NCBI GenBank assembly: GCA_964291465.2
Contig: OZ219938.1
Coordinates: 1 to 64,000 of the forward strand
DNA from: JAGWBJ01 sp964291465
GTDB lineage: Bacteria > Chloroflexota > Dehalococcoidia > Lucifugimonadales > JAGWBF01
DNA length: 64,000 nucleotides
Reading direction: 5' to 3'
Part shown: positions 17,053 through 25,642 of the stretch, in pieces
Layout: each line of letters starts with the position of its first letter
How positions within the stretch are numbered: position 1 is the first letter of the stretch
Notes under the pieces: model-generated
The model's input: only the letters and a program-made list of their open reading frames with translations
What the model was told of the DNA's origin: nothing
Database searches by the model: none
Made by a program: the position numbers and the translations under genes

Positions 17053-18099
17053 ATGGTAACGGAGCCCGTCAGGCTGACCAGCCTTGCGCACTGCGCGGGG
17101 TGAGCCGCCAAGTTCAGTCCCGAGGACCTGGTCCAGGTCCTGAGTCACTTGCCCGTCGTCTCGGACCCGAATGTGCTGGTGGGCACCGCGACCGGAGACG
17201 ACGCCGGCGTCTACCGCCTGGGCGATGACACCGCCCTGGTGCTGACGGTGGACTTCTTCCCGCCCATCGTCGACGACCCCATCGGCTTCGGGGCCATCGC
17301 GGTGGCCAACTCCGTCAGCGACATCTACGCCATGGGGGGCAAGCCCCTGCTTGGCCTGAACATCGTGGGGTTCCCGGTGGAGCTGCCCAAGGACATCCTG
17401 GGCAAGATACTCCAGGGGGGCCAGGCGAAGGCCCAGGAAGCCGGATGCCTGATAATCGGCGGACACACCGTGGACGACCGGGAGCCCAAGTACGGCCTGG
17501 CCGCCGTGGGGCTCGTCGAGCCGGGCAAGCAGACCACCAACGCCGGGGCCAAGCCCGGGGACTCGCTGGTGCTGACCAAGCCCCTGGGCACCGGCATCAT
17601 AACCACCGCCGGCAAGCAGGGGACCGCGTCCATGGAGGTCCTGGACGGGGCGGTGGCCGTGATGAGCACGCTGAACCGGGCCGCCTCGGAGGCGATGGTG
17701 GAGGTGGGGGTCAACGCCTGCACCGACGTCACGGGCTTCGGCCTCGTCGGCCACCTGACCTCCATGATGAGAGAGAGCGGCGCGGGCTGCCGGCTGCGCA
17801 TGTCCGCCATGCCGGTGCTCCCCGGCGCCCTGGAGCTGCTGGAGCAGGGCATCGCCCCCGGCGGCACCCACCGCAACCTGGAGGGCGTGGGCAGCCACGT
17901 GCGCTGGCACGACGAGGTATCCCAGGAGTCCAGGCTCCTCCTGTGCGACGCACAGACGTCGGGAGGTCTGCTGATATCGGTGGCGGGAGACCGCGTGGAC
18001 CGGCTCCTGCAGGAGATGTCGGCGCGGGGCGTGCCCGACCCCCGGGTCATCGGCGAGGTGCTGGACGGCGGCGAGCGGGGTATACAGGTCGTACCCTGA
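17053..18099 (+). CDS. selD: Selenide, water dikinase (SelD), itself a selenoprotein with in-frame UGA
   Basis: Makes selenophosphate from selenide and ATP, the selenium donor for selenocysteine. The reading frame from ATG 17053 (preceded by GGGGAG) contains a single in-frame TGA at codon 17 (17101-17103), in the context C-A-G-U-A-A-K, where SelD has its catalytic Cys or Sec followed by the essential Lys. Without reading the TGA as Sec, translation would start at TTG 17149 and lose the active site. Downstream SelD motifs are intact: VGTATGDDAGVYRLGDDT, VANSVSDIYAMGGKPL, IIGGHTVDD, and ACTDVTGFGLVGHL. Length is 348 residues including Sec, normal for the family. No selA, selB or tRNA-Sec is in the window. 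Confidence 0.93.
17101..17141 (+). promoter_or_regulatory. SECIS-like hairpin downstream of the selD UGA
   Basis: Starting 20 bases after the UGA, AGGACCTG (17123-17130) and CAGGTCCT (17134-17141) form a perfect 8-bp stem; opening the top pair gives a GGUCC loop, like the GGUCU-type apical loop of E. coli fdhF SECIS. The loop is about 27-31 bases from the UGA, within the range for bacterial SECIS elements. The match is by eye and no folding energy was computed. Confidence 0.75.
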
Positions 18100-18106
18100 G
18101 GCGGCG

Positions 18107-20503
18107 TCAGGCCAGTATGCCCGACTCCTCCAGCCTCCTGATCTCTTCGTCGGGCATCCCCAGCAGCGTACCGAAGACGTGGGCGTTGTCCTCGCCCAAG
18201 CCGTGACAACGGCCGATGCGGCCCGAGGTGTCCGAGAGGCGGACGAAGAGCCCGGGATACTCCACGACCCCCACGTCGCTCTCCTGGACGCCCACGATGA
18301 AGCCCCGCTCCCGCAGGTGTGGGTCGTGGAACAGCTGCTCTCCGTTCTGGACGGCCCCCGCGGGCACGCCCGCCCCCTGCAGGATGCGCATGGCCTGGTG
18401 GGGCGTGTGGTCCCGGGTCCACTCCCGGATATGCCCGGCCAGCTCGTCCCGGTTCTCCAGGCGGCCGTCCATCGTGGCGAACCGCTGGTCGGAGGACCAG
18501 GCCGGTGACCCCAGCGCCCGGCATAGGGCCTGCCACTCCCCCTCGTCCCGGACGGCGATGACGCACCAGGCGTCCTCGCCCCTGCAGCGAAAGGCCCCGT
18601 GGGGCGCGAAGAACCGGTGTCCGTTGCCCATGGGCTCCGGCACGCGTCCGTTGGTCATGTAGTCCAGGTACACGGCGCCCAGGGCGAAAGCGGTGGCGTC
18701 GACCTGGCTCATCTCCACGAGCTGTCCCCGGCCGGTGCGGTCCCTGTGGTGCAGCGCGGCCATGATGGCCACGCCCCCGAAGGCGGCGCTAAGGTAGTCG
18801 GGCGTCCACACCGGCGGGCCCTCCGGCTCGTCCCTGTCGGGGTACGACCACAGGTGGTACATGCCCGTGATGCCCATGGCCACCGCGGCAAGGCCCACGT
18901 AGTCCCGGTAGGGACCGGTGATGCCGAACCCGGGCAGCCGCACCATGATCACGTCCTCGCGCAGCTCCTTCAGGTCCTCGTAGCCCATGCCCCACCGGTC
19001 CATGACCCGCGGGCTGAAGTTCTCCAGCACCAGGTCGCAGTGGGGGACCAGCTCCTTCACGATGCGGCGGCCCTCCTCGGTGCCCATGTCGACGGTGACG
19101 CATCGCTTGTTGCGGTTCATCTCGTTGAACGTCACGCGCTGCTGCAGCACCACCCGGGGGTCCAGGTTGGGGCTGGCCCGTCCCCGCTGTTGGTGGGACC
19201 GGGACTCCACCTTGATCACCTCCGCGCCGTTCTCGGCCAGGAGGCGGGCCAGGTAGGGGCCGGCGATGGCCTGGGTGAAGTCCAGGACGCGGACGCCGTC
19301 CAGGGGCAGGGCCGCGGCGCCGGGCTCGCTCCGGCCGCCGGGGGACGGCCGTGGGCCCCAGGCCCTGGTGACCTCTTCGGTGTGCCGGCCCAGCTCCGGC
19401 GCCGCCGTGACGAGCCGGCCCGGAGTCTCGCTGAGCCTGAAGGGGGGCCGCACCAGCCTGTGGTCCCCGACCACGGGGTGCCGGAGGTCCTCCAACATCT
19501 CCCGCTCAAGGAAGTGAGCGTCGCGGGTGAACTCGTCGGGCCGGTTCACCGGGCCCACGGTGATGTGGTGCGCCTGCCCTTCGCTGAACAGCCGGTCCTT
19601 GGGCGCCTGCCGGGTGAAGTCCATGGCCAAGGACTCTATGAGCTCCTGGCTGCCGATGCGGATGTGCCGGTTGTCCCAGAGGGGGTCCACCAGCACGTCG
19701 GGGCTCCCCATCCACTCGACGAAGCTCCTCCAGTGGGGCGTGGAGATGACCACCAGGTGGCAGTAGCCGTCGCTGGCGGGGTAGATGCCGTAGGGCATCC
19801 CTCCCCCCAGGGGTGTGCGGCTGCCCGCCCGCTCCAGGAAGGTGGAGTTGGAGCTGTAGTTGACGACCACGTGCTGCTGGGCCGCCAGCACCTCCTGGCA
19901 GGAGACCTCGACCCGCTGGCCACGGCCGCCGCGGTCCCGCTGCCTCAGCGCGAGCAGGACACCGTAGGCGGCGAAGGACGCGGCCAGGTCGTAGGGGACG
20001 TCTCCGGGCTCGGACAGGGGCTCCCGGTCGGGGGAGCCGCAGAGGGCCATCACCCCGCCCATGGCGCTGCAGACTATGGGCGGCGCTTGGAACCAGCTGT
20101 AGGGGCCCGTGAGGCCGAACCCGGTGATGGACGCCACCACCAGGCCGGGATTGGCCCTCTCCAGGACCTCATAGCCCAGGCCCATCTCCTCCATGACGCC
20201 GGGGGGAAACGTCTCCAGCACGGCGTCGGCGTTCCGTACCAGCCCAAGGAAGGATTCCCTGCCACGGGAGGACTCGAGGTCCAGAACGACGCTCCTCTTG
20301 TTGGCGTTGAGATTGAGGAAGTCGAGGCTGCGCTCCGGGCCCGGCCGGCCGTCGGCGTAGGGGGGCATATGTCGGGACGGGTCGCCGCTGGGGGTCTCCA
20401 CCTTGACGACGTCCGCCCCCAGGTCGGCCAGGAGGCGCCCGCACATGTGCCCCGGCCGGTCGGTCAGGTCGAGGACCCGGACTCCTTCGATGGCTCCAGG
20501 CAT
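18107..20503 (-). CDS. Double-length CaiB/BaiF (family III) CoA-transferase, two fused units
   Basis: Family III CoA-transferases move CoA between acyl groups. This 798-residue protein has two complete-looking units. The first begins IEGVRVLDLTDRPGHMCGRLLADLG and the second (residues about 400-798) begins LDGVRVLDFTQAIAGPYLARLLAENG. Each has the early VVKVE/VIKVESR segment and a DLVLENF or DAVLETF motif followed by VVASITGFGLTGPY or IMVRLPGFGITGPY. Single-unit relatives are about 400 residues and act as interlocked dimers, so the fusion may make a pseudo-dimer. Substrate is unknown. It is convergent with selD, 7 bases away. Confidence 0.9.
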   Translation of the reverse strand: MPGAIEGVRVLDLTDRPGHMCGRLLADLGADVVKVETPSGDPSRHMPPYADGRPGPERSLDFLNLNANKRSVVLDLESSRGRESFLGLVRNADAVLETFPPGVMEEMGLGYEVLERANPGLVVASITGFGLTGPYSWFQAPPIVCSAMGGVMALCGSPDREPLSEPGDVPYDLAASFAAYGVLLALRQRDRGGRGQRVEVSCQEVLAAQQHVVVNYSSNSTFLERAGSRTPLGGGMPYGIYPASDGYCHLVVISTPHWRSFVEWMGSPDVLVDPLWDNRHIRIGSQELIESLAMDFTRQAPKDRLFSEGQAHHITVGPVNRPDEFTRDAHFLEREMLEDLRHPVVGDHRLVRPPFRLSETPGRLVTAAPELGRHTEEVTRAWGPRPSPGGRSEPGAAALPLDGVRVLDFTQAIAGPYLARLLAENGAEVIKVESRSHQQRGRASPNLDPRVVLQQRVTFNEMNRNKRCVTVDMGTEEGRRIVKELVPHCDLVLENFSPRVMDRWGMGYEDLKELREDVIMVRLPGFGITGPYRDYVGLAAVAMGITGMYHLWSYPDRDEPEGPPVWTPDYLSAAFGGVAIMAALHHRDRTGRGQLVEMSQVDATAFALGAVYLDYMTNGRVPEPMGNGHRFFAPHGAFRCRGEDAWCVIAVRDEGEWQALCRALGSPAWSSDQRFATMDGRLENRDELAGHIREWTRDHTPHQAMRILQGAGVPAGAVQNGEQLFHDPHLRERGFIVGVQESDVGVVEYPGLFVRLSDTSGRIGRCHGLGEDNAHVFGTLLGMPDEEIRRLEESGILA

Positions 20504-20596
20504 GCTATTTCGCCCTCTCGTCGGTCACGCGCAACATGGTACTGCTTCCGCGGGCCGCAGGCAATGGCAAACGAGGGGAGCAAATTCGGCCGCCCG

Positions 20597-20626
20597 GTGG
20601 TGTACAATGCCCCGTGGTGTACAATG
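20597..20626 (+). repeat. Tandem 13-base repeat carrying two TACAAT -10-like boxes
   Basis: GTGGTGTACAATG occurs at 20597-20609 and again at 20614-20626, a 17-base period, 62-91 bases before the alcohol dehydrogenase start. Each copy contains TACAAT, so it could be a duplicated promoter. Confidence 0.5.
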
Positions 20627-20687
20627 AGGACGGACCACAGGCCGGGGGCAGCGTGACTCAACCCGCGCCCCGACGCCGGAGGTAGTA

Positions 20688-21833
20688 ATGGCCACCAGGT
20701 TTCCCGCGGAATTCGGATTCCACGTTCCCACCAGGATAGTGTTCGGCGAGGGCTCCCTGGCCCGGCTGCCCGAGGTCATCGACGAGGTGTGCGGGGGCAC
20801 GGGCGCCTCTGTCTTCCTGGTCACGGGGAAGCACAGCCTCAAGGCCCAGGGCATCCTGGACAGGGTGCTGGCCTCCCTTGGCCGCCTCCACGTCACCCAC
20901 TTCGACGGCGCCGTCCCGTTCCCCGCGTCCCAGGACGTGGACAGGGCCCTGGAGGCCTGCCGCCGGGCGGACCCCGACGTGGTCGTAGCCATCGGCGGCG
21001 GCAGCGCCATGGACCTGGCCAAGCTGACGGCGGTGCTGATGGCCAACCCGGGGCCCTCCATCGAGTACGGCAAGCGTCTGCGCGCCATAGAGCAGCCCGG
21101 CCTGCCCTTCATCGCCGTCCCCACCACGTCGGGCAGCAGCAGCGAGGTGACCCCGGGCATGGCCATGTGGCAGTGGGACGAGAACACGTCCTACAATGTG
21201 CGCCACACCTACATGTTCCCCACGGTCGCCCTGGTGGACCCGGACCTGACCATGTCCATGCCCCGGGACCTGGCCGCCGCCTCGGGCGTCGACGCCTTCA
21301 GCAGCGCCTTCGAGTCCTACTGGGCAACGGGTGCCCAACCCATGACCGACACCCTGGCCCTGGGAGTCGTGCGCATGTTCGCGGAGAACCTGGAGGCGTC
21401 GTGCAGGGACGGCGGACGCGAGGCCCGCGCCGCCTGCGCCCTGGCGGCCACCATGTCCGGCGTGGGGTACAGCAACTGCCCGCCCAACGTGTGCCACGCC
21501 TTCTCCCGACCCCTGACCATCTTCTGGCGCGTGGCCCACGGCCAGGCGGTGGGCGTAACCCTCCCCGCCTTCCTGGAGAGGAACGCTCCGGCCATCTCGC
21601 ACAAGCTACCGCCCCTGTGGGAGGCCCTGGGAGTCGGCGGCCTGGACGAGGCCGTGGCCCGGGTCACGGAGATCATGCGGAGCTGCGGGCTGGAGACGCG
21701 CCTGGGCGAGCTGGGCGTTTCCGAGGGTGACCTGGACCGGTTCCTGGATGTGGTTGCGTGGGAGCGCCTGGCCACCATGCCCACCGACCTGTCCAGGCAG
21801 GAGGCCAGGGACCTGCTGAAGTCCCTCCTGTAG
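20688..21833 (+). CDS. Iron-type (group III) alcohol dehydrogenase family protein
   Basis: NAD(P)-dependent oxidoreductase of the iron-containing ADH fold, 381 residues. Nucleotide-binding motifs are IGGGSAMDLAKLTAVLMANPG and PTTSGSSSEVTPG. Of the usual metal ligands, an Asp (GVDAFSSAFESYW) and two His (NVCHAFSRPL, VAHGQAVGV) are present, but the first ligand His, normally in D-A-x-x-H-A-x-E, is replaced by Ser. The enzyme may use another ligand, another metal, or no metal. It reads rightward between two leftward CoA-transferase genes, so its transcript is probably its own. Substrate is unknown. Confidence 0.9.
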   Translation: MATRFPAEFGFHVPTRIVFGEGSLARLPEVIDEVCGGTGASVFLVTGKHSLKAQGILDRVLASLGRLHVTHFDGAVPFPASQDVDRALEACRRADPDVVVAIGGGSAMDLAKLTAVLMANPGPSIEYGKRLRAIEQPGLPFIAVPTTSGSSSEVTPGMAMWQWDENTSYNVRHTYMFPTVALVDPDLTMSMPRDLAAASGVDAFSSAFESYWATGAQPMTDTLALGVVRMFAENLEASCRDGGREARAACALAATMSGVGYSNCPPNVCHAFSRPLTIFWRVAHGQAVGVTLPAFLERNAPAISHKLPPLWEALGVGGLDEAVARVTEIMRSCGLETRLGELGVSEGDLDRFLDVVAWERLATMPTDLSRQEARDLLKSLL

Positions 21834-23027
21834 CTAAACGACCCCCTCTTCCCGCAGCCGGCCGAACTCCTCGCCGGAGATGCCCAGGTAGCTCTCCAGC
21901 ACCTCCCGGGTGTGCTCTCCCAGCCGGGGGGGTGGGCCCTGGATCTCCAGGGGGGACGCCGACAGCCTGATGGGCGTCCGCATCACGCTGACCGTACCGA
22001 CCGACGGGTGCTCCACCGTCTGCCGCATTCCGCTGTGCACGACCTGGGGATGGTCGAAGGCCTGGCCGATGTCATTGATGGGCTCGGAGAGGACGCCGTG
22101 GTCCCCGAAGACCCGGGTCCACTCCGAGGTGGTCTTGGTGGCCAGCACCGGCTCCAGCGTCTGCCGCAGGCGCTTCCTGTGGCTGGCCCGGTCGGGGTTC
22201 GTGGCGAATTCGGGGTCCTCGGTCAGGTGCTCCAAGCCCAGTGCCCTGCACAGGTTGGGGAACTCCCTGTCGGTCACGGCGGTTATGCTGATGTAGCCGT
22301 CCGCCGTCTTGTAGGCTCCGGAGGCGCCGAGGGACGGGTGGGAGTCCGGGGCCACCCGCGGGGGCGGCTCCCCGGTGGCGAAGTAGATGCCCGCCAGGGA
22401 GCCCAGGGAGGCTATCGCCGAGTCCATGAGGTTCACGCTGACCCGCTGGCCTGCCCCAGTGCGGTCCCTTACCCGCAGGGCCGACACGATGCCCAGGGCG
22501 GCGTTGTACCCCGTGAAGAAGTCCGAGTAGGAGATGGACGACTTTATGGGCGGTCCTTCGGGCTCGCCGGTGACGCTCATGGAGCCGCTGAGGCTCATTA
22601 TCATCTGGTCCAGGGCCCCCCTGTCGGCGTAGGGCCCGTCTTCGCCGTAGCCGCTGAGCCAGCAGTAGACCAGGCGGGGGTTGAGGGGTTCCAGCGAGTC
22701 GTAGTCCAGACCGGCCCTGTAGACCCAGTCCCTCCTGTAGTTGTGGACCAGGACGTCGGCCTTGGCCACCAGGCCCTGCAGCAGCTCCTTCCCCCGCGGC
22801 TCCTTCAGGTTGAGGGTGATGCTCTTCTTCCCCCGGTTGTAGGTCATGAAATAGGAGCTCTCGTCGCCGACGAAGGGGGGGCCGTACTGGCGCGTGATGT
22901 CTCCCCTACCCGGCTCCTCCACCTTCACCACCTCGGCCCCCAGGTCGCTGAGCATCAGGGTACACCAGGGGCCGGAGAGGACTCTGGTCAGGTCCACCAC
23001 CCGGCAGCCATCGAGGGCCTTTACCAT
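21834..23027 (-). CDS. CaiB/BaiF (family III) CoA-transferase
   Basis: Single-unit family III CoA-transferase of 397 residues. It begins LDGCRVVDLTRVLSGPWCTLMLSDLGAE and shows VVKVEEPGRGD, KADVLVHNYRRDW and LVYCWLSGYGEDGPY in the expected order. The C-terminal region has GEHTREVLESYLG, a usual ending in this family. It ends exactly where the rightward alcohol dehydrogenase ends (adjacent stop codons), so the two are convergent. It is the last gene of a possible leftward unit with the MaoC-like gene (89 bases upstream). Likely acyl-CoA catabolism; substrate unknown. Confidence 0.93.
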   Translation of the reverse strand: MVKALDGCRVVDLTRVLSGPWCTLMLSDLGAEVVKVEEPGRGDITRQYGPPFVGDESSYFMTYNRGKKSITLNLKEPRGKELLQGLVAKADVLVHNYRRDWVYRAGLDYDSLEPLNPRLVYCWLSGYGEDGPYADRGALDQMIMSLSGSMSVTGEPEGPPIKSSISYSDFFTGYNAALGIVSALRVRDRTGAGQRVSVNLMDSAIASLGSLAGIYFATGEPPPRVAPDSHPSLGASGAYKTADGYISITAVTDREFPNLCRALGLEHLTEDPEFATNPDRASHRKRLRQTLEPVLATKTTSEWTRVFGDHGVLSEPINDIGQAFDHPQVVHSGMRQTVEHPSVGTVSVMRTPIRLSASPLEIQGPPPRLGEHTREVLESYLGISGEEFGRLREEGVV

Positions 23028-23115
23028 GAACGTCTCCTCACCGCCGGACCTCCCCTTGCTCCCGGCAGCACGGGGATGAAGGGGAGGCCGGCACTCGCTT
23101 ATGCCGGAGGACCCC

Positions 23116-24246
23116 TTACCTCAAAGAGGGGCTGCCCTGGGAGGGCAGGAGGACCACGGCCCCGCCCCTGATGGTCGTCTCGCCGCGCTGGTCGTCTCCC
23201 CAGAGCTCCAGCTCGACGACGGGGCCGTCCCCGTCCCGACGCTTCTCCGTCACCCTTCCCTTGAGCCAGTGTGTGTCACCGTTGAGGTTGAAGCGGCGCA
23301 CCTCGGCCCAGTACTCCCGGATGAAGCCGTCGTCGCCCATCCAGTTGGTGACCACCTGTCCCAGCCACGCCACCCGCTGGGGACCGTAGTCGTAGGCGCC
23401 GGGAACCCCCACCCGGCGGGCGAAGTCGGGGTCCCAGTGGACCCGCTCCGGCACGTCCGGGATGCCCTGCTCATTGACTATGAAGGCGTTGGGGGCCTTC
23501 TTGTAGAAGTCGACCGCAACCTTGTGGGCGTAGGCGAAGGGCCGGAACCCCCAGCCCACCTTCCAGGCCACGTTGTCGGTGACCCGGAGGGGCCCCTTGA
23601 CCACGAAGGGCAGCTCGTCTCCAACGGCTACGTCCTCCCAGTATCGGGGGACGGCGCCCCTTACGACCTCCTTGCCATAGTCGGCGAAGATGTCCTCGAT
23701 CTCCTGGGTCGTGTAGCTGGCGGGCTCCAGGTAGTTGTACTTGCCCTTGCTTCGCCCTGCGTCCCGCTCGGTGCGCAGGTTCCACTCCTTGACCCTTCCC
23801 AGGCCCAGCCCATCGGGAGTCGTGTAGTCGTAGGTCTGCTCCTGGAGTATGGCGCGGCCCGCGAACCGAGTCTCCTTGGGTGTCAGGCCGCTGGGGGTGA
23901 CCGTACCGCGGATGGCCGTGCCTTCGCGGATGGGCTCCTTCATCTCGAAGGAGGCTCCGGCCCACATTCCATGGACTCCGGGCAGCCCCATGGGCGCGCC
24001 CCGCCCAAAGCAGGTGAACAGGAACGTGGGCGGGGCCACCATCGCTCCCCAGCGGGTCCCCTTGCCGTGTTCGTCGTCGGTGAACAGGGGGTTCGTGTCG
24101 CCGATGCCGTGGGCGAAGTGGCGTATCGTGTCCGAGGTGGCGTTCCGGTTGAAGGCGTCGGTTATCCCGAGGGGTATGCCGAGGCGCTGGCGCAACGGCG
24201 CCAAGGCCTCTTCGGTAATCCTGGGGAACTCCTTCTGCTCGACCAA
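23116..24246 (-). CDS. MaoC-like / FAS1-type dehydratase-domain protein
   Basis: Hotdog-fold acyl-CoA dehydratase-type protein of 376 residues. The N-terminal half includes TIRHFAHGIGDTNPLFTDDEH, the hydratase-2-like His/Asp motif region, and GAMVAPPTFLFTCFGRGAP. The C-terminal half is a second hotdog region (VGVPGAYDYGPQRVAWLGQVV, with RFNLNGDTHWLKGRVTEKR). It probably hydrates or dehydrates a CoA-linked intermediate. It is immediately upstream of a CaiB-type transferase on the same strand, which fits an acyl-CoA pathway. No start competitor is evident; ATG 24246 opens MVEQKEFPRITEEAL. Confidence 0.85.
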   Translation of the reverse strand: MVEQKEFPRITEEALAPLRQRLGIPLGITDAFNRNATSDTIRHFAHGIGDTNPLFTDDEHGKGTRWGAMVAPPTFLFTCFGRGAPMGLPGVHGMWAGASFEMKEPIREGTAIRGTVTPSGLTPKETRFAGRAILQEQTYDYTTPDGLGLGRVKEWNLRTERDAGRSKGKYNYLEPASYTTQEIEDIFADYGKEVVRGAVPRYWEDVAVGDELPFVVKGPLRVTDNVAWKVGWGFRPFAYAHKVAVDFYKKAPNAFIVNEQGIPDVPERVHWDPDFARRVGVPGAYDYGPQRVAWLGQVVTNWMGDDGFIREYWAEVRRFNLNGDTHWLKGRVTEKRRDGDGPVVELELWGDDQRGETTIRGGAVVLLPSQGSPSLR

Positions 24247-24411
24247 CGGCGCCTCCCGGGGCCCCGCGCGTCAGCCACGCGGGCCAAGGCCCATTGTATG
24301 GGCAAGCGCCGTCATAGGCAACAGGTGCGCAGCCCCCGGTCTGCCGGGGCTCTCTCCAGGAGTCCCGCTCCTGCCCGACGGGCACTCGGGGCCGCGCCGG
24401 GGCCGGCCGCC

Positions 24412-25446
24412 TTACCCGCAGGCCAGGGCGTAGACCTGGTCGACTCCCTCGGGCATGAGGTGCTCTGTCCAGGTGTCGCCGCCGTCCCGGCTGCCGTACA
24501 CCTGGCCCGAGCTGGTGGCGCAGTAGACCCGGCTGGGACGCCGTTGGTCGAAGGTTATGCCGAACATGGTGGCGGTGGGTTGGAAGCCCATGTCCACCCG
24601 CTCCCAGCTCGTTCCGCCGTCTCCGCTGCGGAAGAGGGCGCCCACGTCGCTCCGGAAGTTGCCCCCGCCCGACACCCAGATGCTCTTGGCGTCGCCGGGC
24701 ACCTCCCGGATGCAGCGGCAGTAGGTCTGCCCCTTGGCGTTCAACGCGTCTATCCGCACGGCCTGCCAGTGGTCGCCCCGGTCGGTGCTGCGGAACATGC
24801 CCGCCCGGCCGATGCTGAGCACCGTCTCGGGGTGGAAGGTGCTGGCCAGGATGCCGTGCATGTCCACGTAGTCGTCGTTGATGTACTGGCCATGGCTCAG
24901 GTTCTCCCAGTGCTCCCCGCCGTCCAGGGAGCGGATGATCCCTCCGACCTCGATGGCGCCGTAGATCTCGTCGGGGTCGGAGGCGCTGCCCGACATCATC
25001 AGGACACGCTTGGCCAGGTTGGCTCCGGGGCCCACGGTCACCTCGGGGAACCGCACGCTCACGGGAAGCTGGGTCCAGCGCTCTCCGCCGTCGTCGCTGC
25101 GGAAGATCTCGCAGTTCTCGTACCCCGCGTACATCACCTGGGGGTCCCTGGGATGGAACATGACGGACCAGACGGGCAGGCCGTGGTCGGGCACGGACAC
25201 CTTCTCCCAGTGGTCTCCATGGTCCTCGCTGCGGTAGGGCCCGTCCTGCGTGCCCGCGAAGACGACCCCTGGCCTGCTGGGATGCACTGTGATGGCCCTT
25301 ACGGCCGGCGACTCGGGGAGGCCGTTGGCCAGGGACTCCCAACCGCCGTTGTCTTCGGCCATCCGGTAGAGTCCCGAGCTGATGGGGCGGCCCGGCGCCG
25401 TCTCGCCCGCCAGACCGACGTACACGTAGGACTTGCCGCTGCTCAT
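24412..25446 (-). CDS. BNR/VPS10-type beta-propeller protein, paralogue 1
   Basis: A 344-residue protein made of sialidase-type BNR repeats: RSEDHGDHWEKV, RSDDGGERWTQL, RSLDGGEHWENL, RSTDRGDHWQAV, RSGDGGTSWERV and GSRDGGDTWTEH, about one per 45-55 residues, enough for a six- or seven-bladed propeller. It has no signal peptide and no catalytic sialidase residues that I can see, so a binding or scaffold role is more likely than glycosidase activity; this is inference. It is clearly paralogous to the gene at 61817-62809, sharing the opening YVYVGLAGET/LIYVGAEAGH pattern and the repeat register. It is divergent from the threonine aldolase-like gene. Confidence 0.85.
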   Translation of the reverse strand: MSSGKSYVYVGLAGETAPGRPISSGLYRMAEDNGGWESLANGLPESPAVRAITVHPSRPGVVFAGTQDGPYRSEDHGDHWEKVSVPDHGLPVWSVMFHPRDPQVMYAGYENCEIFRSDDGGERWTQLPVSVRFPEVTVGPGANLAKRVLMMSGSASDPDEIYGAIEVGGIIRSLDGGEHWENLSHGQYINDDYVDMHGILASTFHPETVLSIGRAGMFRSTDRGDHWQAVRIDALNAKGQTYCRCIREVPGDAKSIWVSGGGNFRSDVGALFRSGDGGTSWERVDMGFQPTATMFGITFDQRRPSRVYCATSSGQVYGSRDGGDTWTEHLMPEGVDQVYALACG

Positions 25447-25515
25447 GGTATGCTCCTCTCATCGCCGGACCTCCGGACCGATAACGAAGCCCGTCCGGCG
25501 CCTCGGTGGATACGA

Positions 25516-25546
25516 CAATTCCATCAGAACGTGTCCGGCTTGTCAA
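25516..25546 (-). promoter_or_regulatory. Promoter of BNR paralogue 1 (shared block)
   Basis: On the minus strand TTGACA (25541-25546) is followed after 17 bases by TGGAAT (25518-25523), with a TG one base upstream (extended -10). The stretch TTCTGATGGAATTG (25516-25529) is identical, at the same distance from TTGACAA, in front of the other BNR gene at 61716-61729. Confidence 0.75.
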
Positions 25547-25576
25547 CCGTGGCGCCCAGTAGCGGGCCCGCCTTGT

Positions 25577-25606
25577 TTGACACGGATTTGGGCGCGAACC
25601 TATACT
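25577..25606 (+). promoter_or_regulatory. Promoter of the threonine aldolase-like gene
   Basis: TTGACA (25577-25582) and TATACT (25601-25606) with an 18-base spacer, 36 bases before ATG 25643. A strong match that supports this start over longer upstream frames. Confidence 0.75.
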
Positions 25607-25642
25607 CACGGCAACGGCGTTCTATGGGTCCCAGGAGGCGTG

